From Marisediminitalea lipolytica (GTDB lineage: Bacteria > Pseudomonadota > Gammaproteobacteria > Enterobacterales > Alteromonadaceae): 64,000 nucleotides of DNA. The first letter of the stretch is position 1. Each line of letters starts with the position of its first letter. Location: contig NZ_MJIC01000004.1 of assembly GCF_001758465.1 (NCBI RefSeq), forward strand, positions 62,001 through 126,000, in the 5' to 3' direction. Positions 46,382 to 55,834 of this stretch are shown here, piece after piece. A model generated the notes under the pieces. The model had not been told where the DNA came from. It searched no databases and was given only the letters and a program-made list of their open reading frames with translations. Position numbers and translations under genes: made by a program.

Positions 46382-47317
46382 ATGGCGTTGTATAGATTTA
46401 AGAGTAAGGCAATAAGACGCAGCTTGCGTCTGCTGACCGCATTATCAGCTATTGCACTCACGGTACCCGCCCAGGCAGCCAGCTGGTCGATTCATTATCC
46501 CCGCCCTATAAACGAGAGTGACAGTCGGCACGAGTACCCGTTAACGCTGCTTAAGCTCGCACTGAGTAAAACGGGCGTTCGCTATACGTTAAAACCGTCC
46601 GAGCGTATCTTGCTGCAGGGCAAATCCATTCGCCAGCTAAAAGAAAACCGCGAAATTAATATTTTATGGGTAATGACCGACAGCCAGCGCGAGAAAGAAC
46701 TGCTGCCCATTCGAATTCCAATTCACAAAGGACTCATTGGCTGGCGGGTGTTTTTAATTAATCAGGACTTTGCCCATAAGTTTACCGACATTAATGAGAT
46801 TGGTGATTTTTCTTCATTAACGGTGTTACAGGGCGCGGAATGGCCTGATACTAAAATTCTGCAATCCAACGGTTTTAACGTGCTGACCGTGTCTGACTTT
46901 CCGGAAGCCTTTAACCGGCTGGAACTCAAGCAAGGCGATTTTTTCCCTCGTGCGGTGAGTGAGGTAATGGGAGAACTGGAGGCCAGATCTATCAGTCCTG
47001 ATATCGTGCTGGAGCCGTCTTTAGTTCTGCATTATCCGGCCGCGATGTATTTCTTTGTAAATCGTTCAAATCCGATCATGGCGCGACTGATAGAAACCGG
47101 ATTGCGTCGGGCGCTCGAGGATGGTTCCTTTGATAATATCTTTGTCACTCATCACCGCAAAGCCTTACTTAAGGTTAACGTTGGCGAGCGAAAGGTGTTC
47201 ACGCTGGAAAATCCGTTATTACCCAAAGAAACGCCGCTTGATGATAAGGCTTTGTGGTTTGACCCACAACGGCATGTACCGGAGAGTTCGGTGAATGCTG
47301 AACTAACCAAAGACTAA
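46382..47317 (+). CDS. Orphan periplasmic solute-binding-like protein
   Basis: 311 residues with a signal peptide ending at VPAQAAS. The body resembles type-2 periplasmic binding folds of the amino-acid family: HEYPLTLLKLALSKTGVRYTL near residue 50, a hinge-like LQGAEWPDTKIL, and a late PAAMYFFVNRSNPIMARLIE. There are no ABC permease or ATPase genes beside it, so it may act as a sensor-type or stand-alone secreted protein. It starts 14 bases after queE and ends at a strong terminator, so it is likely co-transcribed with queE. Ligand unknown. Confidence 0.75.
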   Translation: MALYRFKSKAIRRSLRLLTALSAIALTVPAQAASWSIHYPRPINESDSRHEYPLTLLKLALSKTGVRYTLKPSERILLQGKSIRQLKENREINILWVMTDSQREKELLPIRIPIHKGLIGWRVFLINQDFAHKFTDINEIGDFSSLTVLQGAEWPDTKILQSNGFNVLTVSDFPEAFNRLELKQGDFFPRAVSEVMGELEARSISPDIVLEPSLVLHYPAAMYFFVNRSNPIMARLIETGLRRALEDGSFDNIFVTHHRKALLKVNVGERKVFTLENPLLPKETPLDDKALWFDPQRHVPESSVNAELTKD

Positions 47318-47323
47318 AATAAA

Positions 47324-47349
47324 AACAGCACCTTAAGGTGCTGTTTTTT
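47324..47349. terminator. Intrinsic terminator between convergent genes
   Basis: A perfect 22-base palindrome: arms AACAGCACC and GGTGCTGTT around TTAA. It is followed by T5 on the plus strand and preceded by an A-run that gives a T-run on the minus strand. It probably ends both the binding-protein gene and asnB. Confidence 0.88.
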
Positions 47350-47367
47350 ATGCTTTAGCAAAAGAGC

Positions 47368-49035
47368 TTAGGCTTTGCCGTGGACGTCCTGCATAGAACG
47401 GCCTGATGGATCAGCGTTGTTCTTAAAGCTTTCATCCCACTCAAGGGCTTCCACCGTACTACAGGCGATTGATTTACCACCCGGTACACAACGTGCAGCC
47501 GTTTCCTGTGGAAAGTAGCTTTCAAAGATAGTGCGGTAGTAGTAACCTTCTTTGGTATCCGGCGTGTTGATAGGGAAGCGGAATTCCGCTGCCGCTAACT
47601 GCTGATCGCTCACTTCGTTTTCAACGAAGTCTTTAATTGAGTCGATCCACGAGTAGCCTACGCCATCACCAAACTGTTCTTTCTGACGCCACAGAACTTC
47701 TGGCGGCAGCGTATCACCGTTATCGAAGGCTTCACGCAGAATGTATTTTTCCATTTTGCCATTGCCACACATCTTATCTTTAGGGTTAAGACGCATTGCT
47801 ACATCCATAAACTCTTTGTCGAGGAATGGAACACGGGCTTCAACACCCCAGGCCGACGTGGCTTTGTTCGCGCGTGCACAGTCAAACATGTGCAGGCGAT
47901 CCAGTTTACGCACGGTTTCTTCGTGGAATTCCTTAGCGTTAGGCGCTTTGTGGAAATACAGGTAACCACCAAAGATTTCATCTGAACCTTCACCCGACAA
48001 TACCATTTTGATACCCATGGCTTTGATCTTACGGGTCATCAGGTACATCGGCGTTGCTGCACGAATGGTCGTGGTGTCGTAAGTTTCCAGATGGTAGATA
48101 ACATCACGGATGGCGTCTAAACCTTCCTGAATGGTAAAGTGAATTTCGTGGTGCACGGTACCAATCATGTCAGCCACTTTCTGGGCTGCAATTAGGTCTG
48201 GCGCGCCTTCAAGACCTACCGCAAAAGAGTGCAAGCGTGGCCACCAGGCGTCAGACTTATCTTCATCTTCTACGCGCTTAGCGACATATTTTGCCGCAAC
48301 AGCCGATACCAGCGATGAATCTAAGCCACCAGACAGCAGTACCGCGTAAGGTACGTCTGACATCAGGTGAGATTTAACGGCTTTTTCGAAAGCGGCACGC
48401 AGTTCGTCAATGTTCGACTCGTTATCTTTAACGTTGTCGTATTCCATCCAGTCGCGCTTGTAGTACTTAACCATCTCACCGGTTTTGCTCCACATGTAGT
48501 GGCCCGGAGGGAATTCGCTGATGGTTTTACATACTGGCGCAAGGGCTTTCATTTCAGACGCTACGTAAAAATTACCGTGCTCGTCGTAACCAGTATAAAG
48601 GGGGATAATACCAATATGGTCACGGGCAATCAGGTAGGCATCTTCTTTTTCATCGTAAAGAATGAAGGCAAACATGCCCTGTAAATCGTCAATAAACTCA
48701 ACGCCGCGTTGTTGATACAAAGGCAAAATAACTTCGCAGTCAGAACGGGTTTTAAAGTCATATGGCTCAGCCAGATCTTTGGCTAATTGCTTATGGTTGT
48801 AGATTTCACCATTAACAGCCAGAATTTGCTGGCCGTTGTTGCTAATTAGCGGCTGGGCGCCAGTATCAACATCGACGATTGCTAAACGCTCGTGACACAA
48901 AATGGTATTGTCATTATTCCAGATACCCGACCAGTCAGGGCCACGGTGACGCAGCGTTTTGGTTAGTTCCAAAGCTTGGGTTCTGAGTTCAGACACATCG
49001 GTTTTGATATCTAAGATACCGAAAATACCACACAT
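47368..49035 (-). CDS. asnB: Asparagine synthase B (glutamine-hydrolysing)
   Basis: A 555-residue two-domain amidotransferase. The N-terminal class II glutaminase has the catalytic cysteine right after the initiator methionine (MCGIFGI). The C-terminal ATP-pyrophosphatase/synthetase domain has SGGLDSSLVS near residue 234 and SGEGSDEIFGGYLYF. Length matches E. coli AsnB (554). Monocistronic. Confidence 0.97.
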   Translation of the reverse strand: MCGIFGILDIKTDVSELRTQALELTKTLRHRGPDWSGIWNNDNTILCHERLAIVDVDTGAQPLISNNGQQILAVNGEIYNHKQLAKDLAEPYDFKTRSDCEVILPLYQQRGVEFIDDLQGMFAFILYDEKEDAYLIARDHIGIIPLYTGYDEHGNFYVASEMKALAPVCKTISEFPPGHYMWSKTGEMVKYYKRDWMEYDNVKDNESNIDELRAAFEKAVKSHLMSDVPYAVLLSGGLDSSLVSAVAAKYVAKRVEDEDKSDAWWPRLHSFAVGLEGAPDLIAAQKVADMIGTVHHEIHFTIQEGLDAIRDVIYHLETYDTTTIRAATPMYLMTRKIKAMGIKMVLSGEGSDEIFGGYLYFHKAPNAKEFHEETVRKLDRLHMFDCARANKATSAWGVEARVPFLDKEFMDVAMRLNPKDKMCGNGKMEKYILREAFDNGDTLPPEVLWRQKEQFGDGVGYSWIDSIKDFVENEVSDQQLAAAEFRFPINTPDTKEGYYYRTIFESYFPQETAARCVPGGKSIACSTVEALEWDESFKNNADPSGRSMQDVHGKA

Positions 49036-49213
49036 ATAAAGCGTTCTCTCTTGTCACATAGTTAAAGGATTGTTTTTTCTGTCGGTGCTCGAATTGATGT
49101 ACAGCGGTGGATTATTTTTTTGCAGGATAAACCTTTTCACTCGCGAGTACTGAATGTGCCAGTATGAGCAAAAATTGCAAGTACAATCTGGTCTATTTAA
49201 TCATTTAAATACA

Positions 49214-49239
49214 AAAAACCGCCTCGGTGGGCGGTTTTT
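49214..49239 (-). terminator. Intrinsic terminator of the M28 peptidase gene
   Basis: Stem AAAACCGCC / GGCGGTTTT with a 6-base loop. On the minus strand it is followed by a T-run and lies 25 bases past the peptidase stop. Confidence 0.88.
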
Positions 49240-49263
49240 AAGTTAGATAACAGCGTTACCTGA

Positions 49264-50904
49264 TTATTTGCGTTGGAACTCGCTGGATTCACGCCATTGT
49301 GGCCAGCTGTCTTTGTTGGCTACTAAATAGCCAACTTCCATTAACAGCTGGGTATCCTGAGAAATACCGCTTAAATCCCAGTCATCGCGAAACTTATCGC
49401 ACACCTGATGATAACAGCCTGTTACTATCACGCTGGTACGCTTACGGTATTTGGCGGTTTCTTCGTCATATGGCTCACTGCCGCCTTTGGCGTAAAGGGC
49501 CGGTACACCTACTTTGGCAAAGCTGAAGTGATCCGAGCGATAGTAATAACCGGCTTCCGGACGGTCTTCCTGCGTTACCGTGCGGCCCTGACGTTTAGCG
49601 GCTATGTTGAGCTCTTCCTCAAGGTCAGACTTACCCATACCGATTACGGCGATGTCTTTGGTTTTACCCAGTACATTCATGGCATCCATGTTGATGTTAG
49701 CAACGGTTTTGTCCAGTGGAATAATCGGATTGTCAGCGTAATATTTTGATCCCAGCAGGCCTTGTTCTTCGGCGGTAACAATTAAGAAAGTCACCGACCG
49801 TTCAGGGGCCGGAGTTAAGCGGGCAAAAGCGTCTGCCATCACCAGCGCGGCTGCGGTACCGGTGGCATTATCGTGGGCACCATTATATATCTGATCGCCA
49901 TCGAGACCTTCGTCTTTGCCCAGATGATCCCAATGAGAAGTGTAAATCACATGCTCATCGGGCTTTTTACTGCCCGGCAAGGTTGCAATCACGTTGTGAC
50001 TGGTAGAAGCCTTATAAGTATTATTTACTGTTACCGACAGGGTTTGTTCCAGTGGCACAGAATAGGGCCCCTGCATGGCTTTGGCTTTTTCTTCTGCAAA
50101 ATTAAGGCCCGCGTCGGCAAATACGCGACTCGCTGCTTCAAGGGTTAACCAGCCTTCAACGGCAACGCGACTGGCGCCTTTATCCGGGCTGACCAGGCCA
50201 TACTGGGGGCCGCTCCAACTGTTGGCAACTACCGACCAGCCGTAAGAGGCCGGGGCGGTTTCGTGTACAATGATGGCGCCTGCTGCCCCCTGGCGGCTGG
50301 CTTCTTCGTATTTGTAGCTCCAGCGACCGTAGTAGGTCATTGTGGTACCCTGAAACTTGCCGCTGTCCGGATTTTCAAACCCCGGGTCGTTAACCAGAAT
50401 GACAACAGTCTTACCGGTGACGTCCAGCCCGGCATAATCATTCCAGTCGTATTCCGGGGCATTAATGCCATATCCGACAAAGACCAGTTCAGAATCAGTC
50501 AGTGAGACGGTTTCCTGCTCCCGCTTCGAACCGGCTACCATGTCGGTTTTGTAAGCAAAGGTATTATCGCCGATGGTCATAGTCATGTCCGGATCGGCAG
50601 TAATCTCCATCAGGGCAACTTCTTGCAGGTAGCTGTCGCCATTACCGGGTTTGAGGCCCATGCGTTTAAACTCAGACACCAGATAATCCAGGGTTTTCTT
50701 TTCCCCGGCGGTGGTGGGTAAACGCCCCTCAAATTCATCTGACGCCAGGGTTTTCAGTGGCGGTGCTATTTTATCCGCGGTAATGCTGTTGTAGATGGTG
50801 TCAAAATTACTGGTTGCTGTCGTTGTGGTTGCCGCTTGCTGGCCACAGGCTGATAACAGCGATGTGGCAGAAAAGACCAAGGGCAATAAGAGGTTTTTTT
50901 TCAT
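49264..50904 (-). CDS. M28-family zinc metallopeptidase lipoprotein
   Basis: 546 residues with a lipoprotein signal: lipobox LLSAC with C20 as the lipidated residue. A PA-like insertion domain occupies roughly residues 140-290. The M28 peptidase core carries the metal-site segments SHWDHLG, NGAHDNATGTAA and TAEEQGLLGSKYY. Related enzymes are aminopeptidases acting in the periplasm or at the outer membrane. Monocistronic; substrate specificity is not predictable. Confidence 0.93.
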   Translation of the reverse strand: MKKNLLLPLVFSATSLLSACGQQAATTTTATSNFDTIYNSITADKIAPPLKTLASDEFEGRLPTTAGEKKTLDYLVSEFKRMGLKPGNGDSYLQEVALMEITADPDMTMTIGDNTFAYKTDMVAGSKREQETVSLTDSELVFVGYGINAPEYDWNDYAGLDVTGKTVVILVNDPGFENPDSGKFQGTTMTYYGRWSYKYEEASRQGAAGAIIVHETAPASYGWSVVANSWSGPQYGLVSPDKGASRVAVEGWLTLEAASRVFADAGLNFAEEKAKAMQGPYSVPLEQTLSVTVNNTYKASTSHNVIATLPGSKKPDEHVIYTSHWDHLGKDEGLDGDQIYNGAHDNATGTAAALVMADAFARLTPAPERSVTFLIVTAEEQGLLGSKYYADNPIIPLDKTVANINMDAMNVLGKTKDIAVIGMGKSDLEEELNIAAKRQGRTVTQEDRPEAGYYYRSDHFSFAKVGVPALYAKGGSEPYDEETAKYRKRTSVIVTGCYHQVCDKFRDDWDLSGISQDTQLLMEVGYLVANKDSWPQWRESSEFQRK

Positions 50905-50991
50905 TTATTTTTCTCGGATTGCTTTACAATAGCCATCCAGTATAGAGAATTCAGCGCAAATTTGAACTGCAAAGACACCCCCGGCCAATCC

Positions 50992-51831
50992 ATGCAATCC
51001 AACGTTTCCTTAGTCTTGCCATTACAACAGCTATTTGCTCTGGCCCGGCTTGATGCCAGACAGCCACTGACTGCTGATGAGCTTAATAATATAAAGCCCG
51101 GACTTAGCCCGGATTGCTGTTGTCCGTCGTTTTTGGCTGATGAGCTGGCCGATTTGTCTGACCGTTATTACGAAGTTTTTATCGCAGAAGAAAAGCAGGT
51201 ACCGACCCGACATAACTGGCACGACACCTTTAACGCGCTGATGTGGATGCTGTTTGGCCGGACAAAAAGTTTGCTTAATTACTTACACTGCCAACAAATC
51301 GCTGATTATGGGGTACATCCGCGTACAGCTAAACGTAATCGCTTAACGCATTTTGACGAATGCGGTTTAGTGATTGCCGTGCCGGCGAATAAACTCTGCG
51401 AGGGCAACGAGTTACTTAACCAGTTAGCCTTACATCAATGGCAAAATGTATTGCTAGCAAACCGCGGGGAATGGGGCACCACCTTGTTTCCTTTCATCTT
51501 TGGTCACGCGCTTTATGAAATGTTACTGACGCCTTTTATCGGTCTTACCGCTAAGTGGCTGGCGGTAGTGGTGCCAGATAACTTTGCGACGATGGATATT
51601 AGGGTTCAGTACGAGGTGTTGGATAAAGCGCTGGCGGCAAGGCTGACCGCCCTTGATGGTCTGGCGGCCAAAACAGTGCTCAAGCCTGTGCCTTTACTGG
51701 GGATACCGGATTGGTATAACGCCCAATCGCCGGAATTTTATGCCGATAAAAGTTATTTTCGGCCGCTGGCGCCTACCGCACCAGCAACCACGCAATTGCC
51801 GTTACAGGCCAGTGACCTTAAAACAGTTTAA
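50992..51831 (+). CDS. DUF3025 domain-containing protein
   Basis: A 279-residue cytosolic protein of the DUF3025 family, recognised by RHNWHDTFNALMWMLFGRTK and LTHFDECGLVI. Function is unknown in the family. ATG 50992 is chosen over a TTG 30 bases earlier because the first ten residues of the longer form have no family character. The 3' end overlaps the convergent Yip1 gene by 14 bases. Divergent from the M28 peptidase. Confidence 0.85.
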   Translation: MQSNVSLVLPLQQLFALARLDARQPLTADELNNIKPGLSPDCCCPSFLADELADLSDRYYEVFIAEEKQVPTRHNWHDTFNALMWMLFGRTKSLLNYLHCQQIADYGVHPRTAKRNRLTHFDECGLVIAVPANKLCEGNELLNQLALHQWQNVLLANRGEWGTTLFPFIFGHALYEMLLTPFIGLTAKWLAVVVPDNFATMDIRVQYEVLDKALAARLTALDGLAAKTVLKPVPLLGIPDWYNAQSPEFYADKSYFRPLAPTAPATTQLPLQASDLKTV

Positions 51832-52522
51832 AAATAGCCCACAGTCCCATAATGATCACAAAGGGAGCTGCTGCGATGATAGCTGATTTTTTGGTGCTAA
51901 AGCTGGTCCACTGGGCAATGCCAACGGTAATCAGGTAAATGCTCCAGAAGGTTTCCAGTCGAATGCTTTGCGCAAAGCTAAACCAGTCTGATTCCATACC
52001 AATACCAAAAAGGTAAGAGACTGATAGCGGACTAACGATAGACGGCTGTAACTGAGCGCTGTCTGACAAGGCGATTAATGCCATACCCATTACTGCGCCA
52101 ACAACAACAGGCATGCTCACCCACCAGGTAAAGCCGTACCAGTCGGTATAGCCATTCAGGTTTTCTTCGCAGGAGCGGGTCATCAGGTTCAGGTATAGAG
52201 CCAGAATAGCGTTATACACAATTGGGCCGATGATGCCGCCAACCATCATAAACATCATTACCTGGGACTGAGTCATATTGTCGCGGTACATGTTTTTTTC
52301 CGCCGGGCTCAGATCGCCATATTGGGTATCAATAATTAAATTTTTATACCATTCAAAATCAATCGAATTGATAAACAGATAAGCAGGCAGCACGCTCATC
52401 GCGATAACAACTAAAAACGGGATCCACGACCAGTTGTTTTTTTCGTCGATGGTTTTAAACACGCCATTGGGTTTAAAGAAAATGTTGTTGCAACCCTGAA
52501 AAGGGTTAGTAACGTCTGACAT
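51818..52522 (-). CDS. Yip1-family membrane protein
   Basis: 234 residues with about five membrane helices, of the bacterial YIP1 type: NPFQGCNNIFFKPNGVFKTI at the N terminus, then IPFLVVIAMSVLPAYLFI. Function unknown. ATG 52522 has AAGGAG upstream; the open frame reaches 52573 but the extension is dropped. Divergent from the ABC exporter genes. Confidence 0.88.
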   Translation of the reverse strand: MSDVTNPFQGCNNIFFKPNGVFKTIDEKNNWSWIPFLVVIAMSVLPAYLFINSIDFEWYKNLIIDTQYGDLSPAEKNMYRDNMTQSQVMMFMMVGGIIGPIVYNAILALYLNLMTRSCEENLNGYTDWYGFTWWVSMPVVVGAVMGMALIALSDSAQLQPSIVSPLSVSYLFGIGMESDWFSFAQSIRLETFWSIYLITVGIAQWTSFSTKKSAIIAAAPFVIIMGLWAIFKLF

Positions 52523-52668
52523 CCATGACTCCTTATATTTTGTAACATTTTGCAGATTATTATTTTTAATCATGCCAGTATACTCATAAATTCCAACGAT
52601 TTGCGTGAAAATTGTAACTAAAATTCACTGACAAAAACGGACCTATAACAATAACATAGGGAAGACAG

Positions 52669-53448
52669 ATGATAGAAATCTCGAAACTGGCAAAAAAATT
52701 CGCGGTTGAGAACCCTAAAAAGCTTAGCGAACAGGAAAAAAAAGATCCCCGGCTAAAAGGCCGGTTTTTCCATTCTGTTCAGGATGTCTCATTTCATTGT
52801 GAGTCGGGCGAGGTGCTCGGCCTACTTGGCCCTAACGGCGCCGGTAAAACTACAACGCTCAGAATGCTATCCACCGCACTTAAGCCTGACAGCGGGGAAA
52901 TCATTATAAATGGTACTAACGTGGTGACCAAACCGGTGGTGGCGCGCCAGATGATTGGTTTTTTGTCGGGTTCCACAGGGCTGTACGGACGGTTAACCGG
53001 GCGCGAAAATATCGCCTATTTTGGTCAGCTACACGGCATGAGTGAAGAGCAAATCGAAAGCAAAATCACCGAGCTTGCCGACATACTGGATATGCACAGC
53101 TTTTTGGATCGACGCAGCGAAAACTTTTCTACCGGAATGAAACAAAAAACCGCGATTGCCCGTGCGGTGGTGCACGATCCAAAAGTCGTTATTCTGGACG
53201 AACCGACAACCGGGCTGGACATTATGGCCGCGCAAACGGTTCTCGAATTTATTCAGCGCCTGAAAGAAAAAGGCGTGCCGGTTATTTTTTCGACCCACCA
53301 TTTGGATGAAGTCGCAGAATTGTGTGACCGGGTGACGGTAATCCATCACGGTAAAACGCATTTTTCCGACTCGTTTGCGCAATTTAAAGCGCAGGCGGAA
53401 GGGTCGTTACACAAATCATTCATGCAAGTGATAAATCAGGGAGCCTAG
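52669..53448 (+). CDS. ABC transporter ATPase, NatA-like
   Basis: A 259-residue single ABC domain: Walker [14 protein letters not shown] (~50-62), signature NFSTGMKQK and Walker [13 protein letters not shown]. An N-terminal extension of about 30 charged residues precedes the domain. It pairs with the membrane protein 4 bases downstream as an exporter of the NatAB type, which in Bacillus extrudes sodium. The substrate here is not known. ATG 52669 has AGGGAAG. Confidence 0.92.
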   Translation: MIEISKLAKKFAVENPKKLSEQEKKDPRLKGRFFHSVQDVSFHCESGEVLGLLGPNGAGKTTTLRMLSTALKPDSGEIIINGTNVVTKPVVARQMIGFLSGSTGLYGRLTGRENIAYFGQLHGMSEEQIESKITELADILDMHSFLDRRSENFSTGMKQKTAIARAVVHDPKVVILDEPTTGLDIMAAQTVLEFIQRLKEKGVPVIFSTHHLDEVAELCDRVTVIHHGKTHFSDSFAQFKAQAEGSLHKSFMQVINQGA

Positions 53449-53451
53449 TGT

Positions 53452-54645
53452 ATGTGGAAAGTCATGCTTAAAGAAATCAAAGAACTGCTGCGCGACCGCA
53501 AAACCCTGTTTTTTATGGTGGCTTTGCCCATTCTGGTGTTTCCGCTGCTTATTGCTGTGGTGATGTTTTTTGCCGGTAAAGCGGTGGATAAGGCCGAAAA
53601 TAAAGTACTGGATTACGCCGTTGTTGGCGCTCAGTATGCGCCCGCCCTGATGGAAGAGTTACAAAAATCTGAGCTGTTTAATCTGGTTGAAATACCGGCT
53701 GATGCTGATATCACTGCGTTTGTGAAGTCTGAACAAGCCGATTTTGTGCTGGTTGTCCCGGATAATTTTAGCGATGACGCCTTACAAAGCGGCCAGATAG
53801 AGCTGAGCCTTTATTTAAATGACGCTGGTTTAAACATGGTAAGGCGCCGACTGGATAAAATTGTCGACGCCTTTGCCGAAGCCAGCCAGCAAAAAGCTTT
53901 TGCATTGCTGGCACTCAATGAGGATCAGCAAAAGGCACTATTAGCGCCAATTGTGATTAAAAAAGTGGATGTGGCTGACAAACGGGAAAACTGGGGCGAA
54001 AAAATAGGCGGGATGATCCCATATTTTATTTTTATGCTGTGTTTACAGGGAGCGATGATCCCCGCTACAGACTTAGGGGCCGGTGAAAAAGAGCGCGGCA
54101 CTTTGGAAACTTTGCTGATTTCACCCATCGAACGACACAAACTGGTGCTAGGAAAGTTCTTTACCATTGCGCTGGCTGGGGCAACGTCGGCTTTAATTAC
54201 TGTCAGTAGTATGGCGGTATGGGGACTGATTATCAGTCAGGGCATGGCGATTGAAATGGTTACCGAGTTTATGAGTGCTATCAGCGCCATTGATTTTGTG
54301 CTGATGTTCTTAATGTTGGTACCGGTAGTGGCTATTTTCTCGGCAGTGTTGCTCAGCTTGTCGATATACGCCCGCAGCTTTAAAGAAGCGCAGGGGTACA
54401 TGACCCCGTTAGTATTTGCGGTGATTGTGCCGGTGATGCTGGCCATGCTGCCTGGTGTGGAGCTTAAAGGCGGCTGGGCCTGGGTACCTTTAACCAACGT
54501 GGCTCTGGCCATTAAAGAGTTAATCAAGGGAACAATGGATTATTTCCAGCTGTTTGCCATCTTCTCGTCTACGGCTGTGATTGCCGGCGCGTTATTGTAT
54601 TTTTGCGTGTTCTGGTTTAACAAAGAAAAAGTCCTGTTCCGTTAG
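53452..54645 (+). CDS. ABC transporter permease, NatB-like
   Basis: A 397-residue ABC-2-type membrane subunit. One helix near the N terminus (FFMVALPILVFPLLIAVVMFF), a large extracytoplasmic loop (residues ~45-190), then five or six helices. The signature segment GAGEKERGTLETLLISPIERHKLVLGKF matches the NatB family. It starts with GGGAG upstream. The stop codon lies at the foot of a 12-bp perfect hairpin, and the repeat cluster follows immediately. Confidence 0.92.
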   Translation: MWKVMLKEIKELLRDRKTLFFMVALPILVFPLLIAVVMFFAGKAVDKAENKVLDYAVVGAQYAPALMEELQKSELFNLVEIPADADITAFVKSEQADFVLVVPDNFSDDALQSGQIELSLYLNDAGLNMVRRRLDKIVDAFAEASQQKAFALLALNEDQQKALLAPIVIKKVDVADKRENWGEKIGGMIPYFIFMLCLQGAMIPATDLGAGEKERGTLETLLISPIERHKLVLGKFFTIALAGATSALITVSSMAVWGLIISQGMAIEMVTEFMSAISAIDFVLMFLMLVPVVAIFSAVLLSLSIYARSFKEAQGYMTPLVFAVIVPVMLAMLPGVELKGGWAWVPLTNVALAIKELIKGTMDYFQLFAIFSSTAVIAGALLYFCVFWFNKEKVLFR

Positions 54646-54672
54646 TGCCAGAATGCCCAAGCATTCTGGCAC
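54645..54672. repeat. Perfect 12-bp hairpin at the 3' end of the NatB-like gene
   Basis: GTGCCAGAATGC and GCATTCTGGCAC flank a CCAA loop. The upstream arm starts on the last base of the stop codon, and the downstream arm shares ATTCTGGCAC with the first repeat unit. There is no T-run, so it is more likely part of the repeat element than a classical terminator. Confidence 0.8.
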
Positions 54673-54890
54673 CCCGGAAGCGCCCGAGGGGCGCTATCCG
54701 GGGTCTTCGTAACAGGCTGACTCACTCACTATTCCTGGATTCTGGCACCCCGGAAGCGCCCGAGGGGCGCTATCCGGGGTCTTTGTAACAGGCTGACTTA
54801 CTCACTATTCCTGGATTCTGGTTATCCCGGAAGCGCCAACGGCGCTGTCCGGGCTCTCCGTAACAAGCTGACGCAGTCAAATATCCCTGC
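54663..54890. repeat. Three tandem 76-bp hairpin-forming repeats (REP-like)
   Basis: Units start at 54663, 54739 and 54815, each opening with ATTCTGG. Units 1 and 2 are nearly identical; unit 3 is diverged. Each contains a nested palindrome: in units 1-2 CCCCGGA-AG-CGCCC-GAG-GGGCG-CTA-TCCGGGG, in unit 3 the shorter CCCGGA-AG-CGCC-AAC-GGCG-CTG-TCCGGG. The paired arms change together, which suggests that folding is conserved. The remainder of the unit (GTAACAGGCTGACTCACTCA) is unpaired. It lies between two plus-strand genes. Confidence 0.85.
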
Positions 54891-54931
54891 TAGTCTTAGC
54901 ACTGTCACCATAATCGAGACAGGGAACTGGT

Positions 54932-55792
54932 ATGTGCAAAAAGCTGTTTTTGTTGTTTCTGATATGCATTTCTGAGGCGCTGGCCGTGGAGGTTCAGCCG
55001 GATGAAATTTATCCGCCCGGGACAGAAGTAGAAGTCAGCAGTCTGGGAGTTGGGTTTACTATCCCGGCAGGCTGGCGTGGCGGCTGGCCATCTGGTACTG
55101 GCGCTTTTGTGCTGGACAATCAACAGGGCAACGCATCCATCATGATGATATTTGACCAGTTTTCTTCTGCACAGATTGCCTCGATGATGGCTGAAAATAT
55201 TCCCCTTGATGAGAACATCTATCTGGCGCCACAAAGCTTACCTGCGACAAAATCTGACTATTATGAAAACCACTATCAGGTTGTGGGCTCCGTAGTTCCG
55301 CTTGGCGCTTTTATAGCGGCGAAAGAAGTGAGGGAAGGCCTGAGTCTGGCCACTATTTTAATGGCATCAGAGATAGGCCAGGACCAGCAGCATGTGGTGG
55401 TGCAGCTCACTAGCGGACTCAGGTTATTTACACCTGTACAACCAGAAGCGGATCCCAATGCCACCAGTTGGCAGGACTACATGCGAGGCCGTTATATTGC
55501 TCGCTATTACACAGGCTCGGGCTACCGCGAAAAACAAGAGCTGTGGTTATGTAGCGATGGTAGCTTTGCCAGTAGTTTTAATGCCGGTGGCTTTAGTATG
55601 GATGGATTTAGTGGTGCCATGGATGATAGCAATAGCGGTCAGTGGGAAGCGTCAGGCAGTACAAATCAGCCCGGTACACTTCGGCTAAATTATGCTAATG
55701 GCGCGCAAAGTGTTATTCAGCTGCAATTACAGGACAAGCTCTATCTGGATGGGGTGCAGTGGCTACGGGGTGATAATGAGCGCTGCCAGTAA
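54932..55792 (+). CDS. Secreted protein of unknown function
   Basis: 286 residues, not recognised. The signal peptide is MCKKLFLLFLICISEALAVE. Visible features are a Gly-rich patch SFNAGGFSMDGFSGAMDDSN near residue 215 and a WEASGS...TLRLNYANG...QLQLQDKLYLDG tail that resembles a small beta-sheet reporting domain. Two cysteines (LWLCSDGS and NERCQ) could form a disulfide. It is preceded by the 76-bp repeats and followed by a convergent transporter gene. Confidence 0.7.
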   Translation: MCKKLFLLFLICISEALAVEVQPDEIYPPGTEVEVSSLGVGFTIPAGWRGGWPSGTGAFVLDNQQGNASIMMIFDQFSSAQIASMMAENIPLDENIYLAPQSLPATKSDYYENHYQVVGSVVPLGAFIAAKEVREGLSLATILMASEIGQDQQHVVVQLTSGLRLFTPVQPEADPNATSWQDYMRGRYIARYYTGSGYREKQELWLCSDGSFASSFNAGGFSMDGFSGAMDDSNSGQWEASGSTNQPGTLRLNYANGAQSVIQLQLQDKLYLDGVQWLRGDNERCQ

Positions 55793-55834
55793 TCAGCAGC
55801 GCTGTTAATGCCTGTTTGTTTTTGCAACGCCTGG

